NCBI GenBank assembly: GCA_947495165.1
Contig: CANLXM010000002.1
Coordinates: forward strand, 620,001 to 684,000
Source of the DNA: an uncultured Cellulomonadaceae bacterium
GTDB taxonomy: Bacteria > Actinomycetota > Actinomycetes > Actinomycetales > Cellulomonadaceae
Direction of reading: 5' to 3'
Length of the DNA stretch: 64,000 bases
Below are positions 16,801-26,542 of the stretch, in pieces; position 1 is the stretch's first letter, and each line of letters opens with the position of its first letter. The notes under the pieces were generated by a model. It did no database searches. It was given only the letters and a program-made list of their open reading frames with translations, and was not told the origin of the DNA. Both the position numbers and the translations under genes were made by a program.

Positions 16801-17187
16801 CAGGCCGGGGCCGGCGTCGGCCACCAGGTGCCCGACGAGCTGGCGCAGGCGCACCCGCGCCGCCGGCACGACGACGCCGGGCAGCACGGGCGCGAGCCGA
16901 GACCCGAGGCCCAGCAGGGCGCGGTCCACCGGACCCAGAAAGCTCCCGGCAGCGGACGTCAGGCTCGCCATCGCGGCCAGCTCGCGGGCCGCGACCCGCT
17001 GGTCGTCCGGCCGGGCGACCCGGTCCACGAACCGTACGGCGAGCTCGAGGCCCGCCGGGTCGGAGACGAGCGCGGCGAGGCGGCCGGTGGTGCGTCGTTC
17101 GCGGGGGGTCTCCCCGTGCGTGGTGGCGTCGAGCCAGGTGCGGGCCAGGTCGATGGCCTCAGGCACGAGCTCTTCGATGAGCGTCAT
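13825..17187 (-). CDS. putA: Bifunctional proline dehydrogenase / L-glutamate gamma-semialdehyde dehydrogenase
   Basis: A 1120-residue fusion. Residues about 90-460 form the FAD-dependent proline dehydrogenase barrel (LKVRLVKGANLAMER near 265, with the downstream QFLHAMF-like end written NFLHAMF), and about 500-980 form the aldehyde dehydrogenase with the catalytic Cys in GHAGQKCSAASL and the ETSGKN motif. Together they convert proline to glutamate, feeding carbon and nitrogen metabolism. A C-terminal extension of about 120 residues follows, as in other actinobacterial PutA proteins. There is no N-terminal DNA-binding domain, so it is not self-regulating. ATG 17187 is used; in-frame ATGs at 17202 and 17205 are alternatives. 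Confidence 0.9.
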   Translation of the reverse strand: MTLIEELVPEAIDLARTWLDATTHGETPRERRTTGRLAALVSDPAGLELAVRFVDRVARPDDQRVAARELAAMASLTSAAGSFLGPVDRALLGLGSRLAPVLPGVVVPAARVRLRQLVGHLVADAGPGLGAHLARTRAEGFGLNVNLLGEAVLGEAEAQRRAERVRVLIERPDVDYVSLKTSAIVSQLSTWDLAGSVERVVERVLPLYRAAAASSDTFLNLDMEEYRDLELTLQVFERIALDDDLLDLPMGIVLQAYLPDSAGAFDRLVDLAQRRGTRGGAPLKVRLVKGANLAMERVEAEVHGWQQAPYPAKPGVDGSYVRLVDRALDPATSGVLRVGVASHNLFHVALAHLLAERRGVTDALDIEMLQGMAPAQARAVRATVGRVLLYTPAVAARDFDVAISYLVRRLEENAAEQNFLHAMFAGGAPAGEHGGSATSQTDGMDRQEAAFRASVTHSATVSAEPRRQEREVRELEPGEFANAEDSDPTLPPVRAMAADAVSPRTAERLAATVPPATVITTTADVDAAVARAEAVRETWAATPVDVRAAVLRRAAVHLEEARADLVATAVHEAGKTVPEVDPEVSEAIDFANYYAARALDLEADPDAAFVPDGVTLVTPPWNFPVAIPTGSVLAALAAGSPVLIKPAPPTPRCVQVAMDAVHRALDDHGLPRDVVQVVLSPEGEIGRHLVTHPGIARVLLTGSIETAALFAGWRPELDVYAETSGKNALIVTPSADVDLAVADVVRAAFGHAGQKCSAASLLILVGSAGRSDRLRRQLADAVTSLAVGPATDLATVMGPLTEPASGKLLRALTTLDDGESWLVQPRRLDDEGLLWTPGVKFGVRPGSFFHLNEVFGPVLGVMRVETLDEAIALQNQVTFGLTGGIHSLDAGEIAHWLDRVDVGNAYVNRHITGAIVRRQPFGGWKASTVGPGAKAGGPHYVAQLGTWTDAPAVPARTDDAAGWLARAQASDAAWWDEELSREHDPSALVAEANVLRYRPVPGLTVRVGADALQVEVERVLAAARTAGVPVEVSRVADEADDAFAQRVARGRVSGRIRVVGRSAGLREAAASRVGEVTVLDQPVVASGRRELLAMVREQAVSRTRHRFGHVSDDAGAVPTR

Positions 17188-17323
17188 GGACCGATCATGC
17201 ATCATCCACCGGCACCGGACCTGGCGTCGGACCCGGCACCGGACCCGGACTTCGCAGGTCTGCCTCCTGCCGGACGATCGGTAGGGGCAGCCCCGCCCGA
17301 CGACGACAAGGCCGTGATCCACC

Positions 17324-17857
17324 GTGCTCGCCCCGACTGACTCTCGCCCGACCGAGCGAGTGATGACCGACGACGACCTGATCGTGACGAAGACCGACCT
17401 GCGTGGCCACCTCACGTACGGCAACGACACCTTCTGGGAGTTCTCCGCCGCCGACGAGGTCGCCACGCTCGGCTCCCCCCACAACGTGATCCGCCACCCC
17501 GACATGCCGGGCGGCATCTTCCGGCTCCTGTGGGACCGCCTCCAGGCCGGCGAGGAGATCTTCGCGTTCATCGTCAACCGCGCGCTCGACGGCGCGGACT
17601 ACTGGGTCTTCGCGCACGCCACCCCCTCCTACGACGGCGCGTGCCGCACGACGGGCTACCACTCGATGCGCCGCGCGCCCCGCCGCAGCGCGCTCGACGA
17701 GGTCCGCTCGGTCTACCAGCAGATGCGCGCCGTCGAGGAGGGCGAGGCCCGCCGCGCCGGTGCGGAGGCGTCGCTCGCCTGGCTCGTGGACGACCTCGCG
17801 AGGCGCGGCCTGACCTACGACCAGTGGGTGTGGTCGCTGGAAGGGGCTCGGGGATGA
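17324..17857 (+). CDS. PAS domain protein, Aer-like sensor module
   Basis: A 177-residue soluble protein with an Aer-type PAS domain: [20 protein letters not shown] (about residues 23-42), then NVIRHPDMP near 54-62 and [12 protein letters not shown] near 90-101. In Escherichia coli Aer this fold holds FAD and senses redox state. Here the domain is a separate protein followed by a short helical tail, and its stop overlaps the start of a chemoreceptor gene (ATGA). I infer that the two form one receptor. GTG 17324 is used; ATG 17363 is an equally plausible start and keeps the whole PAS domain. Confidence 0.8.
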   Translation: MLAPTDSRPTERVMTDDDLIVTKTDLRGHLTYGNDTFWEFSAADEVATLGSPHNVIRHPDMPGGIFRLLWDRLQAGEEIFAFIVNRALDGADYWVFAHATPSYDGACRTTGYHSMRRAPRRSALDEVRSVYQQMRAVEEGEARRAGAEASLAWLVDDLARRGLTYDQWVWSLEGARG

Positions 17858-18780
17858 GCGCTCGGACGAGGACCGCGCAGCTCGAGGCCGAGAACGCCCG
17901 GCTGCGCGCCGTGCTGGCCGAGGTCAGCCGCACGGTCGTCGCGGCCGCACGCGGGGACCTGGAGCAACGGGTCGCGCCGGTCCCCACGGTCCCCGGCGTG
18001 GACGTCGCTGGGCTGCGCACCGGCCTGAACCGGTTCATCGACGTCACCGACGGGTTCGTGCGGGAAGCCAGCGCGGCGCTCGCCGCCGCGAGCCAGGGCC
18101 GGCACGAGCGCCGGTTGGTCGAGCGCGGCCTGCCCGGTGCCTTCCGCGTCCACGCGAGCTCGATCAACGACGCCCGCGCCACCATGGCCGAGCGCGACGC
18201 CGAGCTCGCCGCCGCACAGGACGCACGTGCCGGCCTCGCCACCGCGTTCGAGAGCAAGGTCCTCGACGCCTCCGGCACCGTCGCGGCCTCCGCCGGCGCG
18301 ATGACCGCGAACGTCGCGGCGCTCGCGGAGTCCGCGAGCGCGGTCGAGGCACGCTCGGCAGAGGCCGGTGACGCCGTCGTCCGCCTGGAGACGTCGTCCG
18401 CGGCCATCAGCGATGTCATCCGGCTCATCACCGACGTGACCTCCCAGACCCGGCTCCTCGCGCTGAACGCGACGATCGAGGCCGCGCGCGCCGGGACCGC
18501 GGGCAAGGGCTTCGCGGTCGTCGCGGACGAGGTCAAGCGCCTGGCCGAGCAGACGCGTGAGGCGTCGGTCCGCGTCGAGGAGCAGCTCGCCGAGTCGCGT
18601 GCGTCGATCACGGAGGTCGCGGGCGCGCTGGGCGAGATCGCCGGCTCGGTCACGACCATGCGCACCGACGTCGACGACCTCCGCACGGGCACGCTCGACG
18701 CCGACGCCGGGCTCACCGCCGCGACCGGACGCCTCGACGCGCACGTCCGGGACTTCCTCACGGGGCTGCGCGAGGGCTGA
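17854..18780 (+). CDS. Soluble methyl-accepting chemotaxis-like protein
   Basis: A 308-residue cytoplasmic protein without membrane segments. The C-terminal half is the long antiparallel coiled coil of MCP signalling domains; the CheA/CheW-contacting hairpin tip region [20 protein letters not shown] is at about residues 206-225. The N-terminal half has a coiled coil start and a HAMP-like or helical region with the [14 protein letters not shown] segment. It follows the PAS gene with a 4-base overlap, so sensor and transducer are probably made in equal amounts. No che genes lie in the window; the organism should have them elsewhere. Confidence 0.85.
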   Translation: MSARTRTAQLEAENARLRAVLAEVSRTVVAAARGDLEQRVAPVPTVPGVDVAGLRTGLNRFIDVTDGFVREASAALAAASQGRHERRLVERGLPGAFRVHASSINDARATMAERDAELAAAQDARAGLATAFESKVLDASGTVAASAGAMTANVAALAESASAVEARSAEAGDAVVRLETSSAAISDVIRLITDVTSQTRLLALNATIEAARAGTAGKGFAVVADEVKRLAEQTREASVRVEEQLAESRASITEVAGALGEIAGSVTTMRTDVDDLRTGTLDADAGLTAATGRLDAHVRDFLTGLREG

Positions 18781-18787
18781 TCCGCGC

Positions 18788-19080
18788 TCAGGTCTCCCGG
18801 GCGGACAGCACGCAGAACTCGTTGCCCTCGGGATCGGCGAGCACGTCCCAGGTGACCTCGTCGGCGTCCTGCCCGACGTCGACCCGCGTGGCGCCCCGCT
18901 CGAGAAGCTCGGCGATCAGGGCGTCGCCCGGACGAGCTCCTCGGAGGCGTGCGCCGGGACGAGGGTGACCTCGTCGTCGTCGGCGTAGCCCACCTTCCAG
19001 CCGAGGGTCTGCGCCCACCAGCGCGCCTGAGCGGCGACGTCGTGGCAGTCCACCACGGTCGAGTACCAGCGCAATGCCAT
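18788..19080 (-). pseudogene. Disrupted VOC/glyoxalase-like gene
   Basis: From an ATG at 19080 with a strong GAGGAGG ribosome site the frame encodes 54 residues of a typical VOC protein (WWAQTLGWKV near residues 21-30) and then stops at 18918-18916. The C-terminal half, GDALIAELLERGAT through DPEGNEFCVLSARE, continues in another frame to the stop at 18788. The middle of the family, normally containing the KTVKNRLHLD-like segment, is missing. I therefore read it as a gene broken by an internal out-of-frame deletion of roughly 25 codons, unless this is a sequencing error. Confidence 0.75.
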
Positions 19081-19126
19081 GCTGCCTCCTCACGTCCGGG
19101 CGGCCCGGGCCGGGCCGCCGCCTCGA

Positions 19127-21133
<2,007 letters not shown>

Positions 21134-21232
21134 GGGTGATCCTCCGGTGCGCATCGACTCTGGTGCGGCCGGGACCTTGGTCCTGGCTTGGCCGCGAGTC
21201 TAGCGCCGCGTGGCGCAGATCACACCGGGGCG

Positions 21233-22051
21233 TCAGGCGGCGGGCACGGTCTCCTGGACGGCCGCCTCGACCGCCGGCGACATCCGGCTCGCGCTCACGG
21301 CGTAGGCCAGCCCGACGACGACAGCGCCGCCCACCAGGTTGCCCAGCCCGACCGTGGTCATGTTGCGGGCGAAGTCGGCCCAGCTGGTCTCCGGCATGCC
21401 CGAGAACAGACCGATGCCGAAGCTCGTCATGTTCGCGACCACGTGCTCGAAGCCCGACGTGATGAACGCCAGCAGGCACCAGAAGATCGTGAACAGCTTC
21501 GCACCCTCGCTCGTGAGGCGGACCGTGGACCAGATGGCGAGGCAGACGAGCATGTTGCACAGCACGCCGCGCCAGAACAGCTCCGGGATCGACTCGTGGC
21601 CCTTGGCGGCGAGCACGCCGGCGAGCATGTCGCCCGCTGGCTTGCCACGCTCGAGCAGCCCGGTGAAGTGCACCATCGCGGCGAACACGAACGCGCCGGC
21701 CATGTTGGCGAAGAACCCGAACGCCATGGTCCGGCCCGCGGCGCCCCAGGTGATGAGGCGGCGGAACGCGCCCTGGGTCAGGGTCATCATGTTGGAGGTC
21801 ACGAGCTCGCCCCCGGCCGTGAACACGAGGGTGAGCGCAACGCCGAAGACGAGGCCCGAGACCAGCGGCGCCGCGGGAGAGCCCTCCGCCCGGAACGGTC
21901 CGGCCGCGCTCATCATCAGCACGACCGCGACGCCGATGTAGGAGCCCGCGAGCATCGCCTGCACGGCGTAGGCGACGGGGCGGCGGGTGAAGGCGACCTT
22001 CGTGGCTGCGGTCTCCGCCTGGCGGGTCATGGTCTCGTCGATGCTCAGCAC
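21233..22051 (-). CDS. Formate/nitrite transporter family channel
   Basis: A 272-residue membrane protein with six hydrophobic segments. It starts with the family pattern LSIDETMTRQAETAATK, and contains GELVTSNMM near residues 97-105 and GFEHVVANM near 199-207, which carry the conserved pore residues of FocA/NirC proteins (including the central His of the last motif). It should form a pentameric channel for formate, nitrite or related small anions. The start GTG 22051 gives the usual N-terminus; ATG 22030 is possible. It ends 99 bp before acsA in the same direction, so the two could serve short-chain acid use together. Confidence 0.88.
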   Translation of the reverse strand: MLSIDETMTRQAETAATKVAFTRRPVAYAVQAMLAGSYIGVAVVLMMSAAGPFRAEGSPAAPLVSGLVFGVALTLVFTAGGELVTSNMMTLTQGAFRRLITWGAAGRTMAFGFFANMAGAFVFAAMVHFTGLLERGKPAGDMLAGVLAAKGHESIPELFWRGVLCNMLVCLAIWSTVRLTSEGAKLFTIFWCLLAFITSGFEHVVANMTSFGIGLFSGMPETSWADFARNMTTVGLGNLVGGAVVVGLAYAVSASRMSPAVEAAVQETVPAA

Positions 22052-22141
22052 CGTTCCAGCGTGACGGCGACCACAGGCGAATTCGTGGGACCTATGGGCA
22101 CGTGTGCCGCCGCGCCCCGGGGCCTGTGGCACGGTGGCGGT

Positions 22142-22759
22142 ATGAACCCAGGCCCCGCCGTCGTCCTCGTGGGCCCGGCCGCGGCGGGCAAGTCCACCGT
22201 CGGCGCGCTCCTTGCGCCGCTGCTCGGCGCCGGATTCGTCGACATCGACGCCGTCGCGGACCCGTACTACGCCGAGGTGGGGTGGAGCATCGACCGCCTC
22301 GTGCGCCGCGTGGGCGAGGTCGGGCGGATCCCCGCCGAGCGCGAGTGGGAGGCGGCCCGCGCGCACGCGGTGAGCCGCGCCGTCGGCGACCATCCGGGCG
22401 CGGTGCTCGCCCTGGGCGCAGGGCACACCTCCTACACCGAGCCCGAGCACCTGGCGCACGTGCGGGTGGCGCTGACCGGGGTGCGCGTCATCCTGCTGCT
22501 CCCCTCCCCCGACCGGGACGAGTCCCTGGCCCAGCTACGCGACCGGTCGCTCGCGTCGAAGGGAACGAGCTGGACCTACGACGGTCACGACCCGCTCGCC
22601 GAGTGGCTGGACGACGCCGGGACACGCTCCCTGGCGACGGAGATCGTCTACACCGACGGCGAGACCCCCGGGACGACGGCGCACCGGGTGGCCGGGCTCG
22701 TCACGGCGTCAGCTCCAGGCTCTTGGCGTACCAGCGGTCCGAGTACGGATCTGCGTTGA
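22142..22759 (+). CDS. Shikimate kinase-like P-loop protein
   Basis: A 205-residue protein with the P-loop GPAAAGKST at residues 10-18 and the FVDIDAVAD segment near 32-40, which resembles the shikimate kinase DxD motif. The rest diverges from AroK, notably lacking an obvious shikimate-binding GGG motif (it has LALGAGH near 91), so a role in aromatic synthesis is doubtful. It could phosphorylate or adenylylate another small molecule. Its 3' end overlaps the convergent GNAT gene by 59 bp. Confidence 0.7.
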   Translation: MNPGPAVVLVGPAAAGKSTVGALLAPLLGAGFVDIDAVADPYYAEVGWSIDRLVRRVGEVGRIPAEREWEAARAHAVSRAVGDHPGAVLALGAGHTSYTEPEHLAHVRVALTGVRVILLLPSPDRDESLAQLRDRSLASKGTSWTYDGHDPLAEWLDDAGTRSLATEIVYTDGETPGTTAHRVAGLVTASAPGSWRTSGPSTDLR

Positions 22760-23183
22760 ACGCGGGGACGGGCTCGTAACCCAGTCGCTCGTACAGCGCG
22801 CACGCCTCGGTCAGGTCGCCCCGGGTGTCCAGCCGCACGGTGCGCGCCCCGTGCTCGCGCGCAGCCTCCTCGAGCGCCCCGACCAGCCGCGCCCCCAGGC
22901 CACGCCCGCGCCAGGCTGGCCGGGTGAAGATCTTCGTCAGCTCCGCCACGTCGCCGACGAAGCGTGCGCCGGCGCAGGCGACGGGCTCGTCGGCCTCGAG
23001 CGCGAGCAGAAAGACGCCCGCGGGCGCCGTCAGGTCGCCGTACGGCTCGTCGCGCAGGGCCTGGTCGACCTCGGCACTGGTCGCGGGCCGCCCGTAGAAC
23101 CGGGAGGCGACGTCGGACAGGTAGTCCCGGACGATCGCGTCCGCTGCCGGCGTGCCAGGCGGCGCGATCTCGATGGTTGGCAT
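22701..23183 (-). CDS. GNAT family N-acetyltransferase
   Basis: A 160-residue protein with the acetyl-CoA pyrophosphate-binding motif RPAWRGRGLGARLV near residues 86-99 and the LYERLGYEPV motif near 132-141. It should transfer an acetyl group to an amine substrate that cannot be named. It starts at ATG 23183, 26 bp after the end of the MepB-like gene in the same direction, so the two probably share a transcript. Confidence 0.83.
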   Translation of the reverse strand: MPTIEIAPPGTPAADAIVRDYLSDVASRFYGRPATSAEVDQALRDEPYGDLTAPAGVFLLALEADEPVACAGARFVGDVAELTKIFTRPAWRGRGLGARLVGALEEAAREHGARTVRLDTRGDLTEACALYERLGYEPVPAFNADPYSDRWYAKSLELTP

Positions 23184-23209
23184 GGACACGGACCCTAGCC
23201 TCGCGGTCC

Positions 23210-23680
23210 TCAGCTGGCTGGCGACAGGTCGGTGAACGCTGGCGCCTGAGCCCGTTGCGCGCGCGCCGCCTGTGGGTTCAGGGCTGAGCACCACGCCGGG
23301 TACACGCGAAAGCCGCGCTTGCCGGGATGGCGCGTCGAGCGCAGGACGCCGAGGTCGGCGAGATGCTCGGCGGCGAACCGGAAGCAACCGAACCGCTCCT
23401 CGTCCTCGACCAGGACGAGCAGGCCCGCCGTCGGGTCGTCCGCGTCGAACGGCTGGGTCGAGCCGTCCGCCGCCCGCTGCCAGACCGCGACGAAGGCGCC
23501 CGGCTTGGTCGGGGTGACGCGGGCCGTGCGGACGCGCCACGTGCCGGTGCCGAGAACGGCGATCCCCGACTCATAGTCGCCGCTCTGCTCCTCACGGCGG
23601 ACGCTGACGAGCTCGCTGCCACGGGGCTGGTCGAGCCTGCCGGGGTGGGCGAGCAAGCGGTCGAGCGCGCGGAACTCCAC
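23210..23680 (-). CDS. MepB family protein
   Basis: A 156-residue protein that matches the MepB family: RTARVTPTKPGAFVAVWQR near residues 50-68, a FGCFRFAAEHL segment near 96-106, and GKRGFRVYPAW near 118-128. MepB is encoded in the Staphylococcus aureus mepRAB operon but its biochemical role is unknown. Here it has no efflux pump next to it. It starts at GTG 23680, 64 bp from the divergent old yellow enzyme gene. Confidence 0.72.
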   Translation of the reverse strand: MEFRALDRLLAHPGRLDQPRGSELVSVRREEQSGDYESGIAVLGTGTWRVRTARVTPTKPGAFVAVWQRAADGSTQPFDADDPTAGLLVLVEDEERFGCFRFAAEHLADLGVLRSTRHPGKRGFRVYPAWCSALNPQAARAQRAQAPAFTDLSPAS

Positions 23681-23744
23681 GGTGCCAACCTACGATTCCC
23701 GGGTCGGGGAATGCGCCAGGCGGCCACCGACGTTGAGGTGCGAC

Positions 23745-24857
23745 GTGACCGCAACCGCCCCGGCCGTGCCCGACGCCCCCGCCTCGCCCCTCCCGCTGCT
23801 GTTCCAGCCGATGACCCTGCGCGGGCTCACGCTGCGCAACCGCGTCTGGCTCGCGCCGATGTGCCAGTACTCGGCCGTCGACGGCGTCGTGAACGACTGG
23901 CACGTGGTGCACCTGGGAGCCCGCGCGCAGGGCGGGTTCGGGCTCGTGCTGGCGGAGGCCACCGCCGTGGTCCCCGAAGGGCGCATCACGCCCGACGACG
24001 CGGGCCTCTGGAACGCCGAGCAGACGGCGGCGTGGGCGCGCGTCGTCGACGTCGTGCACGCTCAGGGCGCCGCCGTCGGCGTGCAGCTCGCGCACGCAGG
24101 CCGCAAGGCCTCGACGTTCCGCCCGTGGGCGGACGCCCGCGGCTCGGTCCCGGCCGACCAGGGCGGCTGGACGACGCTCGGCCCGTCCGGCGAAGCGTTC
24201 CCCTCCTATGCGCCGCCGGCGGAGATGACCCTCGAGCAGGTCGCGGCGGTGCCCGGCCAGTTCGCCGACGCCGCACGCCGCGCGCACGAGGCCGGCTTCG
24301 ACGTCGTCGAGGTGCACGCCGCGCACGGCTACCTGCTGCACCAGTTCCTCTCGCCCCTGTCGAACCACCGCACCGACGCGTACGGCGGGTCGCTCGAGAA
24401 CCGTGCGCGCCTGCTGCACGAGACCGTCGCCGCGGTCCGCGCCGTATGGCCGCAGGACAAGCCGGTGCTCGTGCGCGTGTCCGCGACCGACTGGACCGTG
24501 GACGGCCTGACCGTGGCCGACGTCGCGCTCGTCTGCGCCGACCTCGACGGCGTCGACCTCGTGGACGTCTCGACGGGCGGCAACGTGGTCGCGCCCATCC
24601 CCGTGGGCCCGGGCTACCAGGTCCCCGCCGCCCGCGAGGTGCGCGAGACGTCCGGACTCCCGGTGAGCGCCGTCGGCATGATCGACTCCCCCGCCCAGGC
24701 CGAGCAGACGCTGCGTGACGGCGCGGCGGACGCGATCATGATCGGCCGCGGCGCCCTGCGCGACCCGCACTGGCCCCTGCGCGCGGCACACGAGCTGGGT
24801 GTCCCGGTGGCGGACGCGGGCTGGCGCCCCCAGCACGTCCGGGGCGCGTGGGCCTAG
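23745..24857 (+). CDS. NADH:flavin oxidoreductase, old yellow enzyme (YqjM-like)
   Basis: A 370-residue FMN-dependent TIM-barrel ene-reductase. LAPMCQYSA near residues 37-45 carries the Cys that marks the YqjM/thermophilic-like class, HAGRK near 120 and EVHAAHGYLLHQFLSP near 190 carry the ligand-binding His and the substrate Tyr, and YGGSLENRARL near 212 closes the active site. Such enzymes reduce activated C=C bonds in electrophiles and help in oxidative stress defence. The GTG at 23745 has a GAGG six bases upstream. The stop overlaps the convergent malic enzyme stop by four bases. Confidence 0.88.
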   Translation: MTATAPAVPDAPASPLPLLFQPMTLRGLTLRNRVWLAPMCQYSAVDGVVNDWHVVHLGARAQGGFGLVLAEATAVVPEGRITPDDAGLWNAEQTAAWARVVDVVHAQGAAVGVQLAHAGRKASTFRPWADARGSVPADQGGWTTLGPSGEAFPSYAPPAEMTLEQVAAVPGQFADAARRAHEAGFDVVEVHAAHGYLLHQFLSPLSNHRTDAYGGSLENRARLLHETVAAVRAVWPQDKPVLVRVSATDWTVDGLTVADVALVCADLDGVDLVDVSTGGNVVAPIPVGPGYQVPAAREVRETSGLPVSAVGMIDSPAQAEQTLRDGAADAIMIGRGALRDPHWPLRAAHELGVPVADAGWRPQHVRGAWA

Positions 24858-26251
24858 GCCTCCGCGTCCGCCCTCGCGGCAGCCGCGACCGCCTCCGCGA
24901 CCACCGTGGTGACGTCGGGGTTGAAGACGCTCGGCACGATGTAGGTGGGGTTCAGCTCGTCCGGCTTCACCGTCGAGGCGAGCGCACGCGCGGCGGCGAG
25001 CAGCAGGTCGTCGGTGATGCGCGACGACTGCGCGTCGAGCAACCCGCGAAAGACGCCGGGGAACGCGAGCACGTTGTTGATCTGGTTCGCGAAGTCGCTG
25101 CGGCCCGTCCCGACGATCGCCGCGTGCTTGGCCGCCTCGACCGGGTCGATCTCGGGTGCCGGGTTCGCCATCGCGAACACGATCGCGCCGTCGGCCATGC
25201 GTGCGACGTCGTCGCCGTCGATCACGTTGGGGGCGGAGACCCCGATGAACACGTCCGCACCGACCATCGCGTCCTTGAGCGTGCCCGCCAGCCCGCGGGG
25301 GTTCGTGTGCTCCGCGGTCCATCGCAGGCTCTCCGCGAGCGCGGGCCGCTCGACGTGCACGACGCCGTCGATGTCCGCCACGACGACGTCGCCAGCCCCC
25401 GCGGCCAGCAGCAGCTTGAGGATCGCGGTGCCCGCCGCGCCCGCGCCGGACAGCACGATCCGCACCGCCGGCAGCTCCTTGCCGACGACGCGCAGCGCGT
25501 TCATCAGGGCCGCGAGCGCGACGATCGCCGTGCCGTGCTGGTCGTCGTGGAACACGGGGATGTCGAGCTCGTCGCGCAGCCGGCGCTCGATCTCGAAGCA
25601 GCGCGGCGCGGAGATGTCCTCCAGGTTGATGCCCGCGAACACCGGCGCGATCGCCTTGACGGTCCGCACGACCTCCTCGACGTCGGTCGTGTCGAGCGCG
25701 ATGGGGAACGCGTCGATGTCCGCGAACCGCTTGAAGAGCGCGGCCTTGCCCTCCATCACGGGCAGGCTCGCGAGCGGCCCGATGTCGCCGAGCCCCAGGA
25801 CGGCCGTCCCGTCCGTGACGACCGCGACGGTGTTGCGCTTGATCGTCAGCCGCCGCGCGTCCTCCGGGCGGCGGGCGATCGCCTCGCACACCCGCGCGAC
25901 GCCCGGGGTGTAGATCATCGACAGGTCGTCGCGGTTGCGGATGGGCACCTTGGACTCGATCCGCAGCTTCCCGCCCAGGTGCAGCAGGAACGTCCGGTCG
26001 CTCACGCGGTCGACGACGACGCCCGGCAGCGTCTCCAGCGTCGCGATGATCTCCTCGGCGTGCTGGTCGCCGCGGGTCGCGCACGTGACGTCCACGGTGA
26101 TGCGCTCGTGCCCCGAGGCGGTGACGTCGATGCCGGTGACCAGGCCCCCCGCGCTCTCGATCGCCGTCGTCAGCTCGCTGACGACCGTGGGCCGGGCCTC
26201 GACGTGCAGGCGGGCGGTGATGGAGGACGACACACTCGGCGCTGAGCTCAT
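24854..26251 (-). CDS. NAD-dependent malic enzyme with N-terminal ACT-like domain
   Basis: A 465-residue protein. Residues about 10-85 form an ACT-type regulatory domain (ITVDVTCATRGD region), followed by the malic domain with IYTPGVARVCEAI near 112-124 and the NAD-binding domain with VLSGAGAAGTAIL near 270-282. It decarboxylates malate to pyruvate with NAD(P) reduction. ACT-containing malic enzymes of this size are common in actinobacteria and are probably regulated by amino acids or acyl-CoA. ATG 26251 follows an AAAGG ribosome site. The gene stands alone. Confidence 0.88.
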   Translation of the reverse strand: MSSAPSVSSSITARLHVEARPTVVSELTTAIESAGGLVTGIDVTASGHERITVDVTCATRGDQHAEEIIATLETLPGVVVDRVSDRTFLLHLGGKLRIESKVPIRNRDDLSMIYTPGVARVCEAIARRPEDARRLTIKRNTVAVVTDGTAVLGLGDIGPLASLPVMEGKAALFKRFADIDAFPIALDTTDVEEVVRTVKAIAPVFAGINLEDISAPRCFEIERRLRDELDIPVFHDDQHGTAIVALAALMNALRVVGKELPAVRIVLSGAGAAGTAILKLLLAAGAGDVVVADIDGVVHVERPALAESLRWTAEHTNPRGLAGTLKDAMVGADVFIGVSAPNVIDGDDVARMADGAIVFAMANPAPEIDPVEAAKHAAIVGTGRSDFANQINNVLAFPGVFRGLLDAQSSRITDDLLLAAARALASTVKPDELNPTYIVPSVFNPDVTTVVAEAVAAAARADAEA

Positions 26252-26290
26252 GGGTACCTTTCTACCCCGTCACGCCGGGCACAGACGACA

Positions 26291-26321
26291 CGAACGGCGC
26301 CCCCGCAGGGAGCGCCGTTCG
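26291..26321. terminator. Perfect 10-bp hairpin before the malic enzyme gene
   Basis: CGAACGGCGC (26291-26300) pairs with GCGCCGTTCG (26312-26321), with CCC/GGG pairs possible inside the loop. It lies between the end of the GH31 gene and the malic enzyme start, both on the minus strand, and would insulate malic enzyme from upstream transcription. Only a mildly T-rich stretch follows on the minus strand. Confidence 0.55.
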
Positions 26322-26469
26322 GTCAGCACGAGCAGGTGGCTATCAGGCGTGCAGCTAACTGCGGTGTGGGGAGTGCCCCGCGATCCGCAGGTCCTATGCG
26401 TGGACTGATCGCGCGTGGGTTCCGCCTGCTCCGATGTGCTGTTATGACTCCATTTCTACGCCCGTCCTG

Positions 26470-26507
26470 CGCGGAAGGGAAGGGCCTGTCGGCCCTTGTT
26501 TTCCGCG
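26470..26507 (-). terminator. Terminator hairpin after the GH42-GH31 operon
   Basis: A two-part stem, CGCGGAA/TTCCGCG outside (26470-26476 with 26501-26507) and AAGGGCC/GGCCCTT inside (26480-26486 with 26491-26497) with a 4-base loop, begins 36 bases after the GH31 stop. No strong U run follows, as is common for high-GC actinobacterial terminators. The rest of the 290-bp gap holds no gene that I can see. Confidence 0.6.
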
Positions 26508-26542
26508 GATCCCGGGCGCAGGCTCGTGACCTGCGGCAACGC

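Noticed and set aside
22142-22759. Assignment as shikimate kinase AroK
   Set aside because: Only the P-loop and a DxD-like element match; the shikimate-binding motifs are not visible and no aro genes are near.
26359-26390. CTGCGG...CCGCAG stem in the gap after GH31, considered as a small RNA or riboswitch
   Set aside because: Short arms and no matching consensus; it is as likely to be chance in GC-rich DNA.
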